Assembly (NCBI RefSeq): GCF_900182635.1
Contig: NZ_FXTD01000005.1
Span: forward strand, 62,001-126,000
Direction of reading: 5' to 3'
Source: Halorubrum cibi
GTDB taxonomy: Archaea > Halobacteriota > Halobacteria > Halobacteriales > Haloferacaceae
Length of the DNA stretch: 64,000 nucleotides
Positions 43,332-51,582 of this stretch are shown piece after piece. Position numbers and translations under genes: made by a program. How positions within the stretch are numbered: the stretch's first letter is position 1; every line of letters starts with the position of its first letter. The notes under the pieces were generated by a model. That model did no database searches. It worked only from the letters and a program-made list of their open reading frames with translations, and was not told where the DNA came from.

Positions 43332-43445
43332 TCAGTACCGGTACTCGTTGAACTGGACCGCGTGACCCTCGATGACCCGGATCTCGTTTTCGGAATCGGG
43401 CTCGTCGTCGTCCGCGGTCGCGTCGTGTGAGTCAACCGCTGTCAT
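43332..43445 (-). CDS. 37-residue acidic microprotein
   Basis: ATG 43445 to TGA 43332-43334 (minus strand) encodes 37 residues, MTAVDSHDATADDDEPD at the N-terminus and RVIEGHAVQFNEYRY at the C-terminus. The codons have strong haloarchaeal bias. A TATA-like CATAGTTTAT (43471-43480) lies about 30 nt upstream, giving independent support for expression. The family is not recognised; the conserved-looking C-terminal half could be an interaction motif. The gene is too short for most annotation pipelines. Confidence 0.6.
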   Translation of the reverse strand: MTAVDSHDATADDDEPDSENEIRVIEGHAVQFNEYRY

Positions 43446-43507
43446 ACTTCGGTAGTTACCGTACTCCTACATAAACTATGCGGAAATAACGACCGGTTCC
43501 GGCGCGG

Positions 43508-44284
43508 TCAGAGCACCCGGTCGATCTCGCCGAGGTGGTCGAGGACGTGGTCGGGTTCGACGTCGCTCGCCGCGAGGTCGTTCTCGTTAGTGACGCCCGA
43601 CAGCACGAGGACGGTGGTCATGCCGGCGCGCGCGCCGAGCGCGACGTCGGTATCGAGGCGGTCGCCGACGACGAGACACTCCTCGGGCGGGTACGGGAGC
43701 CGCTCTCGAATTGTCTCGATGGCGGGATCCGAGGGCTTTCCGAGGACGACGTCCGGGTCGCGCCCGGCGACGGCCGCGACCGCCCGGATCACCGCGCCGG
43801 ACCCGGGAACGTCCCGCTCGGCCGCGGGGATGACCACGTCGGGGTCCGTGCCGATGAAGGGGATCCCCCGATCGAGCGCCCACAGCGCCGCACAGAGGTC
43901 GTCGTAGTCGAACGACCGGTCGATCGAGGCGACGAGCGCGTCCGCGGCGTCGACGTCGTCCGTCGTCGAGAGCCCCGCGTCGGCGAACTGCTCGAGCAGG
44001 CCGGGCGCGCCGAGACAGAGCAGATCGTCGCGAGCGTGGTGCTCGCGGAGGTACGCCGTGGTCACGCTCCCGGCGGTGATCACGTCGTCCGCGGTCGCGT
44101 CGTACCCCGCCGCACCCAGCCGATCGACGTACGCCGGCGGCGCCTTCGTCGGGTTGTTCGAGACGAACAGGATCTCGACGCCGGCATCGCGAAGCCGGCG
44201 GTAGCCCGACGGTGCGCCGGGTATCGGGTCGTCACCGCGCACGACCGTCCCGTCGACGTCGAGGACGGCACCGGAGAAGTCCAT
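43508..44284 (-). CDS. HAD-IIA family phosphatase (NagD-like)
   Basis: This 258-residue protein shows the HAD motifs: AVLDVDGTVVRGDDP near residue 6 (nucleophile Asp), FVSNNPTKAPPAY (motif II), GKPSDPAIETI near residue 180 (motif III Lys) and VVGDRLDTDVALGARAGM (motif IV). The cap domain between motifs II and III identifies the IIA subclass (NagD, glycerol-1-phosphate or 4-nitrophenylphosphatase-like). Substrate is not determined. ATG 44284 was chosen. It is divergent from the GTP cyclohydrolase gene with a 156-nt spacer. Confidence 0.9.
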   Translation of the reverse strand: MDFSGAVLDVDGTVVRGDDPIPGAPSGYRRLRDAGVEILFVSNNPTKAPPAYVDRLGAAGYDATADDVITAGSVTTAYLREHHARDDLLCLGAPGLLEQFADAGLSTTDDVDAADALVASIDRSFDYDDLCAALWALDRGIPFIGTDPDVVIPAAERDVPGSGAVIRAVAAVAGRDPDVVLGKPSDPAIETIRERLPYPPEECLVVGDRLDTDVALGARAGMTTVLVLSGVTNENDLAASDVEPDHVLDHLGEIDRVL

Positions 44285-44403
44285 GTCCGTCCCTGGGCCG
44301 CCGTCGCCGTATGGGTTGCGCTCGGCGGCGCGTTGGGGCCGTCGACCGGCCGAGTGGCAGGTTCGTTCCAATATCGTGATCGGTCGCACTCACGGGATAA
44401 CGG

Positions 44404-44414
44404 AAGGGTAAAGC
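44404..44414 (+). promoter_or_regulatory. Probable promoter of GTP cyclohydrolase III gene
   Basis: AAGGGTAAAGC is TATA-like and sits about 30 nt before the GTG at 44441. The match is weak. Confidence 0.35.
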
Positions 44415-44440
44415 GGCGGCGGTCCGAATCGAGGTGTACT

Positions 44441-45214
44441 GTGACGACGACTCAGGTGACCCTCGTCCAGATCGACAACTACGGGCCGTGGACGGTGACG
44501 CCGGAGCCCCGCCGGGAGATGGACCTCCAGAGCCTCCAGTCCCGGCTCTTCGCCGACATCGCCGAGTTCCTCGGCCACCGCGACGGGTACGCCTTCTTCA
44601 CCCGCTTCGACAACATGATCGCGGTGACGAACGGGGTCGACGGCGACGCCCACGCCACGCTCCAGGAATCGATCGGCAACCGCTACCCGGTGACCGTCAG
44701 CCTCGGGACGGCCGTAAGCGATCGGCCGATCGACGCCCTCGAGGCGGCCAACGCCCGGCTCCAGACCGAGGGAAGCGCGCAGGACGAGGGCCGGACCGAG
44801 GTGCTCGCCGGCGAGTACCTGACCGAGAGGAGCCCCGGAGACGTCCAGATCGCCCACTTCGACGTGGTGAACGTGACCGGCAAGTACACCGACCGGCTCA
44901 ACGAGTTCGACACGTTCATCGACATCGAGCGAGCGTACGCCTCGCTGATGCGGCACCTCCGACGGGAACACGGCGCACTCTCCTTCTTCGTCGGCGGCGA
45001 CAACGTGATCGCCGTCTGCCCGGACATGCCCGAGGCCGCGTTCGCGGACGCGGTCGACCACGTCGTCGCCGACGTCGACGTGGAGCTCCAGGTCGGCGTC
45101 GGGAGAGGAGAATCCGCCCACGAGGCGGGCTTCGCCGCCAAACACGCGCTGGAGGACTGCCGCCACGCGGGGACCGCGGTCGAACTGTTCGGCGCGCCGG
45201 CGGCGAGCGACTGA
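44441..45214 (+). CDS. gch3: GTP cyclohydrolase III
   Basis: This 257-residue protein is a GTP cyclohydrolase III (IIa), which converts GTP to a formamidopyrimidine product in archaeal riboflavin/F420 biosynthesis. The duplicated adenylyl-cyclase-like fold is reflected by two similar halves: FTRFDNMIAVTNGVDGD near residue 64 and FFVGGDNVIAVCPDMPE near residue 185. The QVTLVQIDNYGPWTVTPEPRRE N-terminus, with the characteristic IDNYGPW segment, is conserved. GTG start at 44441. The next gene, a glycosyltransferase, starts 2 nt after the stop. Confidence 0.93.
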   Translation: MTTTQVTLVQIDNYGPWTVTPEPRREMDLQSLQSRLFADIAEFLGHRDGYAFFTRFDNMIAVTNGVDGDAHATLQESIGNRYPVTVSLGTAVSDRPIDALEAANARLQTEGSAQDEGRTEVLAGEYLTERSPGDVQIAHFDVVNVTGKYTDRLNEFDTFIDIERAYASLMRHLRREHGALSFFVGGDNVIAVCPDMPEAAFADAVDHVVADVDVELQVGVGRGESAHEAGFAAKHALEDCRHAGTAVELFGAPAASD

Positions 45215-45215
45215 G

Positions 45216-46409
45216 ATGGACGGTCGGGGCGGCGGCCCCGATCCCGGCCGCGTCGACGCCGGGAGCGACACGGACGCCCCCCGCGTCGGGATCGTCGTCT
45301 ACGGCGATCTCGATTCCCGCTCCGGGGGATTCCTCTACGACCGCCGGCTCGCCGACCACCTCGCGGACCGAGGTTGGACGGTCGAGGTCGTCTCGCTGCC
45401 CGAGCGATCCTACCGGCGGTCGCTTCTCACGAACCTCGCACCCGGACTCGTCGACCGGCTCGAACGCTTCGACGTCGTCCTCGAGGACGCCTACTGTGGC
45501 CCCTCGCTGTTCCTCGCGAACCGCCGAGTCGAAACGCCGGTGGTCGCGTTGGTCCACTACCTCCGGTCGGCGGTCGTCGGCGAATCCGTCGGCGACCGGG
45601 CGGTTCGGGCGATCGAACGCGACTACCTCCGGACCGCGGACGCGTACGTGTTCAACAGCCGCCCGACGCGGGAAGCGGTCGCCGATCTGTGCGGGCTTGA
45701 GGTCGTGGAGTGGACCGAGGGAACGGCCGGAACATCGCTCCCCGGCGTCGTCGCGCCTCCCGCCGGCGATCGACTCGGGACGGCTCCGGCGCTCTCGGGG
45801 GACCGGCTGACCCGAGACCCGTTCCGGGTGATCGCGGTCGGTAACGTCACCCCGCGGAAGGGGATCGCGACCCTGATACGGGGGCTATCGCGTCTCGACG
45901 ACGGGATCGACTGGCGGCTCCGCGTCGTCGGCGACACCGACGTCGCGCCCGATCACGTCGCGTCGCTGCGGGCGCTCGCGGACCGACACGGAGTCGCGGA
46001 CCGCGTCGCGTTCGCCGGCCGCGTCGACGACGACGCCCTCCGGGAGGAACTGCGCTCGGCGCACGTTCTCGCGGTCCCGTCCCGGTACGAGCCGTTCGGG
46101 ATCGTGTATCTGGAAGGGATGGCCTTCGGGTTGCCGGCGATCGCCTCGGCGAACGGCGGCGCGAGCGACTTCGTCGGCGACCACAACGGCGCGCTCGTCC
46201 CCCCCGGCGACGCCGGGGCGGTCGCGAACGCGATCGAGCCGCTCGCGCGCGACCGCGACCGCCTTCGCCGGTCGAGCGAGGCGGCCCGCGAGACCTTCCG
46301 AACGCACCCCACCTGGGAGGAGACCTGCGATCGCGTCCGGCGGTTCCTCCGCGGGATCGTCGACGGACAGACGCGTTCCGGGTCGCTCGAGACCTCCGGG
46401 CCACACTGA
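45216..46409 (+). CDS. Family 4 glycosyltransferase
   Basis: This 397-residue GT-B enzyme has an N-terminal acceptor domain with GDLDSRSGGFLYDRRLADHL near residue 28 and a C-terminal nucleotide-sugar domain with AVGNVTPRKGIATLIRGL and the E-x7-E motif in RYEPFGIVYLEGMAFGLPA. It probably transfers a sugar in glycan or glycolipid synthesis; donor and acceptor are unknown. It starts 2 nt after the GTP cyclohydrolase III gene, implying cotranscription though their roles seem unrelated. Confidence 0.92.
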   Translation: MDGRGGGPDPGRVDAGSDTDAPRVGIVVYGDLDSRSGGFLYDRRLADHLADRGWTVEVVSLPERSYRRSLLTNLAPGLVDRLERFDVVLEDAYCGPSLFLANRRVETPVVALVHYLRSAVVGESVGDRAVRAIERDYLRTADAYVFNSRPTREAVADLCGLEVVEWTEGTAGTSLPGVVAPPAGDRLGTAPALSGDRLTRDPFRVIAVGNVTPRKGIATLIRGLSRLDDGIDWRLRVVGDTDVAPDHVASLRALADRHGVADRVAFAGRVDDDALREELRSAHVLAVPSRYEPFGIVYLEGMAFGLPAIASANGGASDFVGDHNGALVPPGDAGAVANAIEPLARDRDRLRRSSEAARETFRTHPTWEETCDRVRRFLRGIVDGQTRSGSLETSGPH

Positions 46410-46435
46410 TCTCACGACTGATAATTCGCATGTGA

Positions 46436-46448
46436 GGTTTTTATATTC
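46436..46448 (+). promoter_or_regulatory. TATA box of small zinc-finger gene
   Basis: GGTTTTTATATTC is centred about 28 nt before the ATG at 46471. Confidence 0.55.
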
Positions 46449-46470
46449 ATGCGGGAAACGGCCGGATAGC

Positions 46471-46701
46471 ATGTCAGAAGAGATAGTTTTCGTCTGTACG
46501 GCGGAGGGGTGTGACGCCGGACCGTGGGAGGGCGCTCACGACGCCATGGCTCACTGTGAGGAGACCCCGGACCACGGCTACACCGGTCGCCCTCGATCGG
46601 AAGTGGACGGAGTGATCCCCGCGACCGCGGTCGAGAAGCGAGACAACCGGAACCTCCAGCACAAGGGTCACCCCGAGGGCGCGCTGGCGAACGACGACTG
46701 A
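46471..46701 (+). CDS. Small C2H2-like zinc-finger protein
   Basis: This 76-residue protein begins MSEEIVFVCTAEGCDAGPW and has a likely zinc site Cys9-x4-Cys14 with His28 and His35 (AMAHCEETPDH). The tail is basic-acidic mixed (VEKRDNRNLQHKGHPEGAL). Small haloarchaeal zinc fingers of this type act in regulation or RNA/protein binding in some cases. It is convergent with a second small zinc-finger gene, 24 nt apart, which also begins MSSEE. A TATA box lies upstream. Family not named. Confidence 0.75.
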   Translation: MSEEIVFVCTAEGCDAGPWEGAHDAMAHCEETPDHGYTGRPRSEVDGVIPATAVEKRDNRNLQHKGHPEGALANDD

Positions 46702-46724
46702 GTCCGAGCCTCGCGGCGTCGGTC

Positions 46725-46931
46725 TCAGCCCTCCTCGAACAGCCCGAGGTCGTCGGCGACGAGGTCGGCCAACTGGTCTTTGAGCCCCGGATCGACCTCG
46801 GCCACCTCTTCGCCGCCGTGTTTCCCCTCGTTATGTCGGGAGAGCGCGTCGGCAACGTCCGAGAGCGGGACTCGCGTCTCCGTCTCGCAATCGGTACACA
46901 CGATCGGGACGGTCGGCTCCTCGGAAGACAT
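46725..46931 (-). CDS. Small CxxC/HxxxxH protein
   Basis: This 68-residue protein carries VCTDCETETRV with Cys12 and Cys15 and later SRHNEGKHGG with His33 and His38, spaced like a compact C2H2 finger. The remaining sequence is acidic and helical (DPGLKDQLADLVADDLGLFEEG). It is convergent with the zinc-finger gene at 46471-46701. Function unknown; a regulatory or adaptor role is inference only. Confidence 0.7.
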   Translation of the reverse strand: MSSEEPTVPIVCTDCETETRVPLSDVADALSRHNEGKHGGEEVAEVDPGLKDQLADLVADDLGLFEEG

Positions 46932-47004
46932 CGCTCGGAGAGTGGCGGGTGCCCGGTATAGTCCTTCGGGGACGCGTCGACGTGAGGCGATTCCGCCGGG
47001 ACGC

Positions 47005-47463
47005 TCACCGGAAGAGCCGGAACGAGCCCTGCCCGACGACGACCTCCGAGGAACCGTTCTCCGTCGTGCTCGTCACCGACATCTCGCTGACACCGATGGA
47101 CCCGCCCGACCGGACGACGGTCGCTTCCGCCTCGAGGTCGCCGTTCGCGGGCCGGAGGTAGTTCGTGTTGAGATTCACCGTCGCTACGCCGCCCGAGAGC
47201 GGATCCTCGAAGGCGGTCCGTTGAGCGAGTCCGCCCGCCGTGTCGATCAGCGTCGCCGCGACGCCGCCGTGGATCGTCCGTCCGTCCGCGTTCGTCAGTT
47301 TCGAATCGAACGGGATCGACAGCACCATCCGCCCGCGCTCGACGACGTCGACCGACGTGTTGAGCCACGAGAGGTAGCCGTGCTCCTCCTCGATCCGGCG
47401 TTTCATGACCGACACCGCCTCCGCGGAGAGCGGATCCATCTCCGAGACGTCCTCTTCGTCCAT
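47005..47463 (-). CDS. PaaI-type hot-dog thioesterase
   Basis: This 152-residue protein has the hot-dog fold signature TIHGGVAATLIDTAGG near residue 73 (HGG motif, catalytic acidic residue following) and a second block, NLNTNYLRPANGDLEAEATV. PaaI-like thioesterases cleave acyl-CoA thioesters, often phenylacetyl-CoA intermediates or short acyl groups. The ATG at 47463 was chosen, since the upstream extension overlaps the adjacent gene's region and is not conserved in character. No paa genes are nearby. Confidence 0.88.
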   Translation of the reverse strand: MDEEDVSEMDPLSAEAVSVMKRRIEEEHGYLSWLNTSVDVVERGRMVLSIPFDSKLTNADGRTIHGGVAATLIDTAGGLAQRTAFEDPLSGGVATVNLNTNYLRPANGDLEAEATVVRSGGSIGVSEMSVTSTTENGSSEVVVGQGSFRLFR

Positions 47464-47695
47464 GCCCGGAGATCGCCACCGGTCCGTTTGTATCCCCGGA
47501 TCCGTGCCAGCGACCCGTCGATTCATATCCGATCCCGAACCAGCCTCCCCGTGACCTGACGAACCGTCCGCGGCGGCCGAGACGGGAGCCCGGCGCACCG
47601 CCGCGGAACACGACTCCGAGCGCCGGCTGTTCGCCCGACACGTTCTCTCGAAGTGCGGCCGGAATCCGTACCATCACCCGCCGGACGCCGCCACT

Positions 47696-48589
47696 TCACC
47701 CGACGCCGAGTCGGATCGGGTCGTCGCTCGCCGCGAGGTCGATCGAGACGTGGTCGCCGATCGCGAACTCGTGGCCCAGACAAACCACCTTCGCGCCGTA
47801 ATCGGCGTCTCGAGCCGCGAACAGCGACAGTCCGGTGACGCGCTCCCCGTTCGCGGTCACGTCGATGGGCTTCCACTCGATCCCTCGGTCGGTGGCGACG
47901 CCGGTTCGAGTTCCCCACAGCGACACGCTCTCGCCGGCGTCGAGCGTCGCGAACGCGCCGCCGCCCGCGTAGTGCGCGAGCCCGCCGTCGAGCGGGACGC
48001 CCTCGTCGCTCCCGATCGCCGCGAACCGCTCGCCCGGATCCGGATGTGCCGGTCCGTCCAGCGTGACGTGGCTCGGCCCGCACTCGACGACCACCCCGGT
48101 GCCGTCCCAAGGGACGCTGGTGACGTTCACGTCCACGCCGATCGGGAGCGATCCGCTCGCTCGGAGCGCGTTCGTCCCGGGCGACCGGAACTCGAGGTGG
48201 ACGTGATCGTCGACCCACCGACCGAAGAAGCCGGATCGCGTCATCGGTCCGAGAGCGTCGCCGACTTCGACCCGATCGCCCGGTTCCACGCTCGGAGTCA
48301 CGTGAAGGATCCGCGCGAGCGTTCCCGGTTCAGCGTCGGTCCGCCGACACCACTCCTCGTCAAGGTCGACGACGATCAGGTGGTCCTCGGACGCGGCGTA
48401 CGATCGCTCCGGACAGCCGACGGTGTGCGTCTCCCGGACGATGCCGGCGACGGGTGAGATACCGTCCCCGCCGGGAGGATAGAGATCGACCGCACACCCG
48501 GTGTCGTGTGCTGGGTACGGGGAGTTGAACCGCGAGAACCGCCGGTAACGGGAGACGACCTCCGCGGGGATCCGAATCGGTGCGGTCAC
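47696..48589 (-). CDS. M23/LytM-like metallopeptidase-fold protein
   Basis: This 297-residue protein has the M23 (LytM) metal motif: His28 and Asp35 in AHDTGCAVDLYPP and His129/His131 in DDHVHLEFRSP, plus LHVTPSVEPGDRVEVGDALG, the usual strand before the second motif. There is no signal peptide or membrane helix, which is unusual for an enzyme of cell-wall type and suggests a cytoplasmic or regulatory role. The GTG at 48589 overlaps the stop of the upstream 7TM histidine kinase. The C-terminal 150 residues are an additional beta-rich domain. Catalytic activity in a pseudomurein-free archaeon is doubtful. Confidence 0.8.
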   Translation of the reverse strand: MTAPIRIPAEVVSRYRRFSRFNSPYPAHDTGCAVDLYPPGGDGISPVAGIVRETHTVGCPERSYAASEDHLIVVDLDEEWCRRTDAEPGTLARILHVTPSVEPGDRVEVGDALGPMTRSGFFGRWVDDHVHLEFRSPGTNALRASGSLPIGVDVNVTSVPWDGTGVVVECGPSHVTLDGPAHPDPGERFAAIGSDEGVPLDGGLAHYAGGGAFATLDAGESVSLWGTRTGVATDRGIEWKPIDVTANGERVTGLSLFAARDADYGAKVVCLGHEFAIGDHVSIDLAASDDPIRLGVG

Positions 48590-50262
48590 TTCGGAGCGAC
48601 CTCGATCCCGTCGATCTCGAAGCACGCCCCTCCGTCGGCCTCGTCGACGACGCGGACCGACCAGCCGTGCGCGTCGGCGATGTCGCCGACGATCGCGAGT
48701 CCGAGACCCGTGCCGTCGTCGAGCGAGACGCCGCGCTCGAAGACGCGGTCCCGTTCGTCGGACGGGATTCCGGGCCCGTCGTCGGCGACCCGGAGCGCGA
48801 CACCGCCGTCGCTCCGCTCCGTACGAACGCGAACGGTCACGTCCTCGCCGGCGTGCTCCACGGCGTTACGGAACAGGTTGGCCGCGAGCTGTCGGAGCCG
48901 ATCGGCGTCGGCCAACACCGTCTCGTCGCCGTCCTCGACGAGAAGCGTCGCCGAACCCGTCTCGAGCCGCGACCAGACGGTTCGAACCGTCGCGTCGACC
49001 GAGACGGGTTCGACCCCGTCGACCGCCCGGCCGGCGGTGGCGAGCGAGAGGAGTCCCTCGATCAGATCGTCCATCCGTTCGTGTGCGTCCGCGGCCCGTT
49101 CCAACGCGTCGTCGTCGCCGTCGCCGTGACGCGCCAACTCGACGGCCGCGGTCGCGGCCGCGAGCGGGTTCCGGAGATCGTGACTGACCACGCCAGCGAA
49201 GTCCTCGAGCCGCTCGTTCTGCCGCTCGAGCTGTCGCTCTCGGCGCTCCAACGCCGCCTGTCGGCGCTCCCGTTCCGTCACGTCCCGAAGGAGGAAGACG
49301 TGGCCGCGGTCCGTCCCGCGCGGGTCCGTGATCGGGTCCTCCTGGATGTCGAACTGGCGGCCGTCGATGGTGATCGGGTGTTCGTCGCCGGACTCCAGAT
49401 CGGGGAACGCCGTCGAAAGCGACTCACCGACCGCATCATCCGGAAGGATCCGCTCCGCGGCGGGGTTGAGGTCGCGGATCCGCCCGTCGGAGCCGGCCAC
49501 GATCACGGGGTCCTGCATGACCTCGACCGCCGTGTCCCGCGCGACGACCGAGGCGTCGAGGGTACCGAGCCAGAACACCACGCCGTACAGGAACACGCCG
49601 TGGACGACGAACGCCGCGGGAGTCCAGTCGACCGTCGGATAGCTTCCGAAGTCGAAGACGGTCGCGATGCCGGCGAGAAGTGGAAACAGCGTTCCGAGCA
49701 GGGCGACGAACGTCTGGAGTCGGTAGCGGTTCCCGGTTCGACGGTAGAGGTCGACGATCACGAGGATACCAGCGACGTACAGCCCGTAGGCGTACGCGAG
49801 GAAGGCGAGTCCCGCCGGACCGAGTCCGGTCTGTACGAGCGTGAACGGCCCCTCGACGATCGGATCGAAAGACGACCGAGCCAGTCCGTGCGTCCGACTC
49901 GACCACGCCAGGAGGACCCAGATGAACGCCGGCGTCGCGAGCCCGATCAGCCGGCGCTCGGTCCGCCACTCGTCGCGGCCGGCGTACGCGAACGCGAACG
50001 CGACCCAGAGCGCGGGCATCGCGGCGAAGAACGGCGTCGCGGTCTGGAGCGCGCCGATCATCACGAGCGGGTTCGGGCTCGCGACTCTGAGCGCGTACAG
50101 CACGGCGACGACGCCGCCACAGCCCAGGTAGAGTGAGACTTCGAGCCCGCCCGGCTCGTCGCGCTCACGCCATGCGACCCGCCCGAGAAAGAGCCCGACG
50201 ACTCCGGAGAGCAGACAGGCGAGGAGATACGCCTGGACCGGGAGCGCGGTCGGGTCGCTCAT
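48586..50262 (-). CDS. 7TM-PAS histidine kinase
   Basis: This 558-residue protein has an N-terminal block of about seven membrane helices (residues 5-220), a PAS domain (about 225-330; VAGSDGRIRDLNPAAERIL), and a HisKA domain with FAGVVSHDLRNPLAAAT, then an HATPase with LFRNAVEHAG, VADDGPGIPSDER and GTGLGLAIVGDI. This is the haloarchaeal 7TM-sensor kinase layout. It is coupled by a GTGA overlap to the M23-like gene downstream. The signal sensed and the response regulator are unknown. Confidence 0.93.
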   Translation of the reverse strand: MSDPTALPVQAYLLACLLSGVVGLFLGRVAWRERDEPGGLEVSLYLGCGGVVAVLYALRVASPNPLVMIGALQTATPFFAAMPALWVAFAFAYAGRDEWRTERRLIGLATPAFIWVLLAWSSRTHGLARSSFDPIVEGPFTLVQTGLGPAGLAFLAYAYGLYVAGILVIVDLYRRTGNRYRLQTFVALLGTLFPLLAGIATVFDFGSYPTVDWTPAAFVVHGVFLYGVVFWLGTLDASVVARDTAVEVMQDPVIVAGSDGRIRDLNPAAERILPDDAVGESLSTAFPDLESGDEHPITIDGRQFDIQEDPITDPRGTDRGHVFLLRDVTERERRQAALERRERQLERQNERLEDFAGVVSHDLRNPLAAATAAVELARHGDGDDDALERAADAHERMDDLIEGLLSLATAGRAVDGVEPVSVDATVRTVWSRLETGSATLLVEDGDETVLADADRLRQLAANLFRNAVEHAGEDVTVRVRTERSDGGVALRVADDGPGIPSDERDRVFERGVSLDDGTGLGLAIVGDIADAHGWSVRVVDEADGGACFEIDGIEVAPK

Positions 50263-50366
50263 CGATACCGGAACCAGCCCAAGGACCGGCAAAACCTTTG
50301 CGCCATTCCGCACGGCGACCGCCTCCGGACGCAAGCCGTTTGTCGGTCCGCTCCGTCGCGGGTCAC

Positions 50367-51089
50367 ATGAGAGTGCTTCGGGGACGGGAGGCGACCATTC
50401 GGGCCGACCGCGAGCACACGGCCCGGCTTCTCGCGGACGCGGCTGACGGCCGTCCCGGCGTGCGGGTCTGGACGCCTCCCCGGCAGGTCGCGTTCGGTCG
50501 GCGCGATGCGCGGGAACCCGGGTACGACCGGGCGCGCCGAGTCGCCGAGTCGGCCGGGTTCACTCCGTACGAGCGCGACGTCGGCGGCAGGGCGGTCGCG
50601 CACACCGGAGAAACCCTCACGTTCGCGGTCTCGATCCCGCTCGATCGGGACCGCGGGCGCATCGACGAGCGGTACTCGCGGGTGACCCGTGCGGTTCGAT
50701 CGGGTCTCGAGGGGATCGGAGCCGCGGTTTCGCGCGGCGAGCCATCCCGGTCGTTCTGTCCGGGGGACCACTCCCTTCGCGTCGGCGACGGCGGGAAGCC
50801 GGGAGGCGGAAAGCTGGCGGGGATCGCCCAGCGAGTCCGCGCCGACGCCGCGCTCGTCGCGGGCTGTCTGGTGGTCTCGCGGTCTGACGCGGCGGCGTTG
50901 GCGACCGTCCTCGAATCGGTGTACGACGCGCTCGACGTTCCGTTCGACCCGGGCTCGATCGGGAGCATCGCGGAGGCCGGGGGTCCCGCTGACGCCGAAC
51001 GAGTCGCGCGAGGCGTCGAGAGGGCGTTGATCGACCGGTCGAACGCCGACTCCTGGCGAACCGAGCGGGTCGGCGTCGAACCGTGGTGA
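50367..51089 (+). CDS. lplA: Lipoate-protein ligase A family protein
   Basis: This 240-residue protein matches the BPL_LplA_LipB superfamily. Features are VRVWTPPRQVAFGRRDAREP near residue 34, RDVGGRAVAHTGETLTF, and the catalytic Lys in GGGKLAGIAQRVRADAAL near residue 150. These enzymes attach lipoyl or octanoyl groups to E2/H proteins. The short length and absence of the LplA C-terminal domain suggest a LplA-N-type half enzyme or a LipM/LplJ-like protein. It is divergent from the 7TM kinase gene; the next gene S6e has its own promoter. Confidence 0.85.
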   Translation: MRVLRGREATIRADREHTARLLADAADGRPGVRVWTPPRQVAFGRRDAREPGYDRARRVAESAGFTPYERDVGGRAVAHTGETLTFAVSIPLDRDRGRIDERYSRVTRAVRSGLEGIGAAVSRGEPSRSFCPGDHSLRVGDGGKPGGGKLAGIAQRVRADAALVAGCLVVSRSDAAALATVLESVYDALDVPFDPGSIGSIAEAGGPADAERVARGVERALIDRSNADSWRTERVGVEPW

Positions 51090-51158
51090 GCCGAAACAGG
51101 CCACGATCGCGGCGAGAGGACGGTTCGACGCGCTCTCGGCGTGTCGCGCTTTCGACGT

Positions 51159-51168
51159 GCTTTTTATT
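51159..51168 (+). promoter_or_regulatory. TATA box of rps6e
   Basis: GCTTTTTATT is centred about 27 nt before the ATG at 51190, suggesting a leaderless transcript. Confidence 0.55.
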
Positions 51169-51189
51169 CGCGGGCGTCTCGGTCTGCGC

Positions 51190-51573
51190 ATGGCCGAATT
51201 CAAAGTCGTCGTCGCCGACCCCGAGACCGGCGAGACGTTCCAGCGAGAGGTCGACGGACAGGACGCGAACCGGTTCCTCGGTCGAGACGTGGGCGACGAG
51301 ATCGGCGGCGACGCCGTCGGACTCCCGGACCACACCGTCGAGGTCACCGGCGGCTCGGACGAGACGGGCCGACCGATGCGCGAGGACGTCTCCGGAACGC
51401 GCCTGAAGGAACTGCTCTTGGAAGGCGGCGTCGGATTCAAGCCGTCCCGCGAGGGCGAGCGCAAGCGGATCACCGTCCGCGGTCGCGAGATCGCCGACGA
51501 CGTGGCCCAGATCAACGTCTCCGTCGTCGACGGCGAGGGCGACGTCGCCGCCGCGTTCGAAGACGACGAGTAG
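51190..51573 (+). CDS. rps6e: Ribosomal protein S6e
   Basis: This 127-residue protein is archaeal S6e of the 30S subunit. Family blocks are MAEFKVVVADPETGETFQREV at the start, FLGRDVGDEIGGDAVGLPD, GSDETGRPMREDV and RKRITVRGREIADDVAQINVSV. The short archaeal length lacks the C-terminal phosphorylation tail of eukaryotic S6. It is followed at 9 nt by a small hypothetical gene. Confidence 0.96.
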   Translation: MAEFKVVVADPETGETFQREVDGQDANRFLGRDVGDEIGGDAVGLPDHTVEVTGGSDETGRPMREDVSGTRLKELLLEGGVGFKPSREGERKRITVRGREIADDVAQINVSVVDGEGDVAAAFEDDE

Positions 51574-51582
51574 TCGCCCTTC

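Noticed and set aside
40971-43430. An 819-codon plus-strand frame
   Set aside because: It runs antisense to the DUF92 gene and is rich in Arg, Glu and Asp repeats without any domain; it is a bias artefact.
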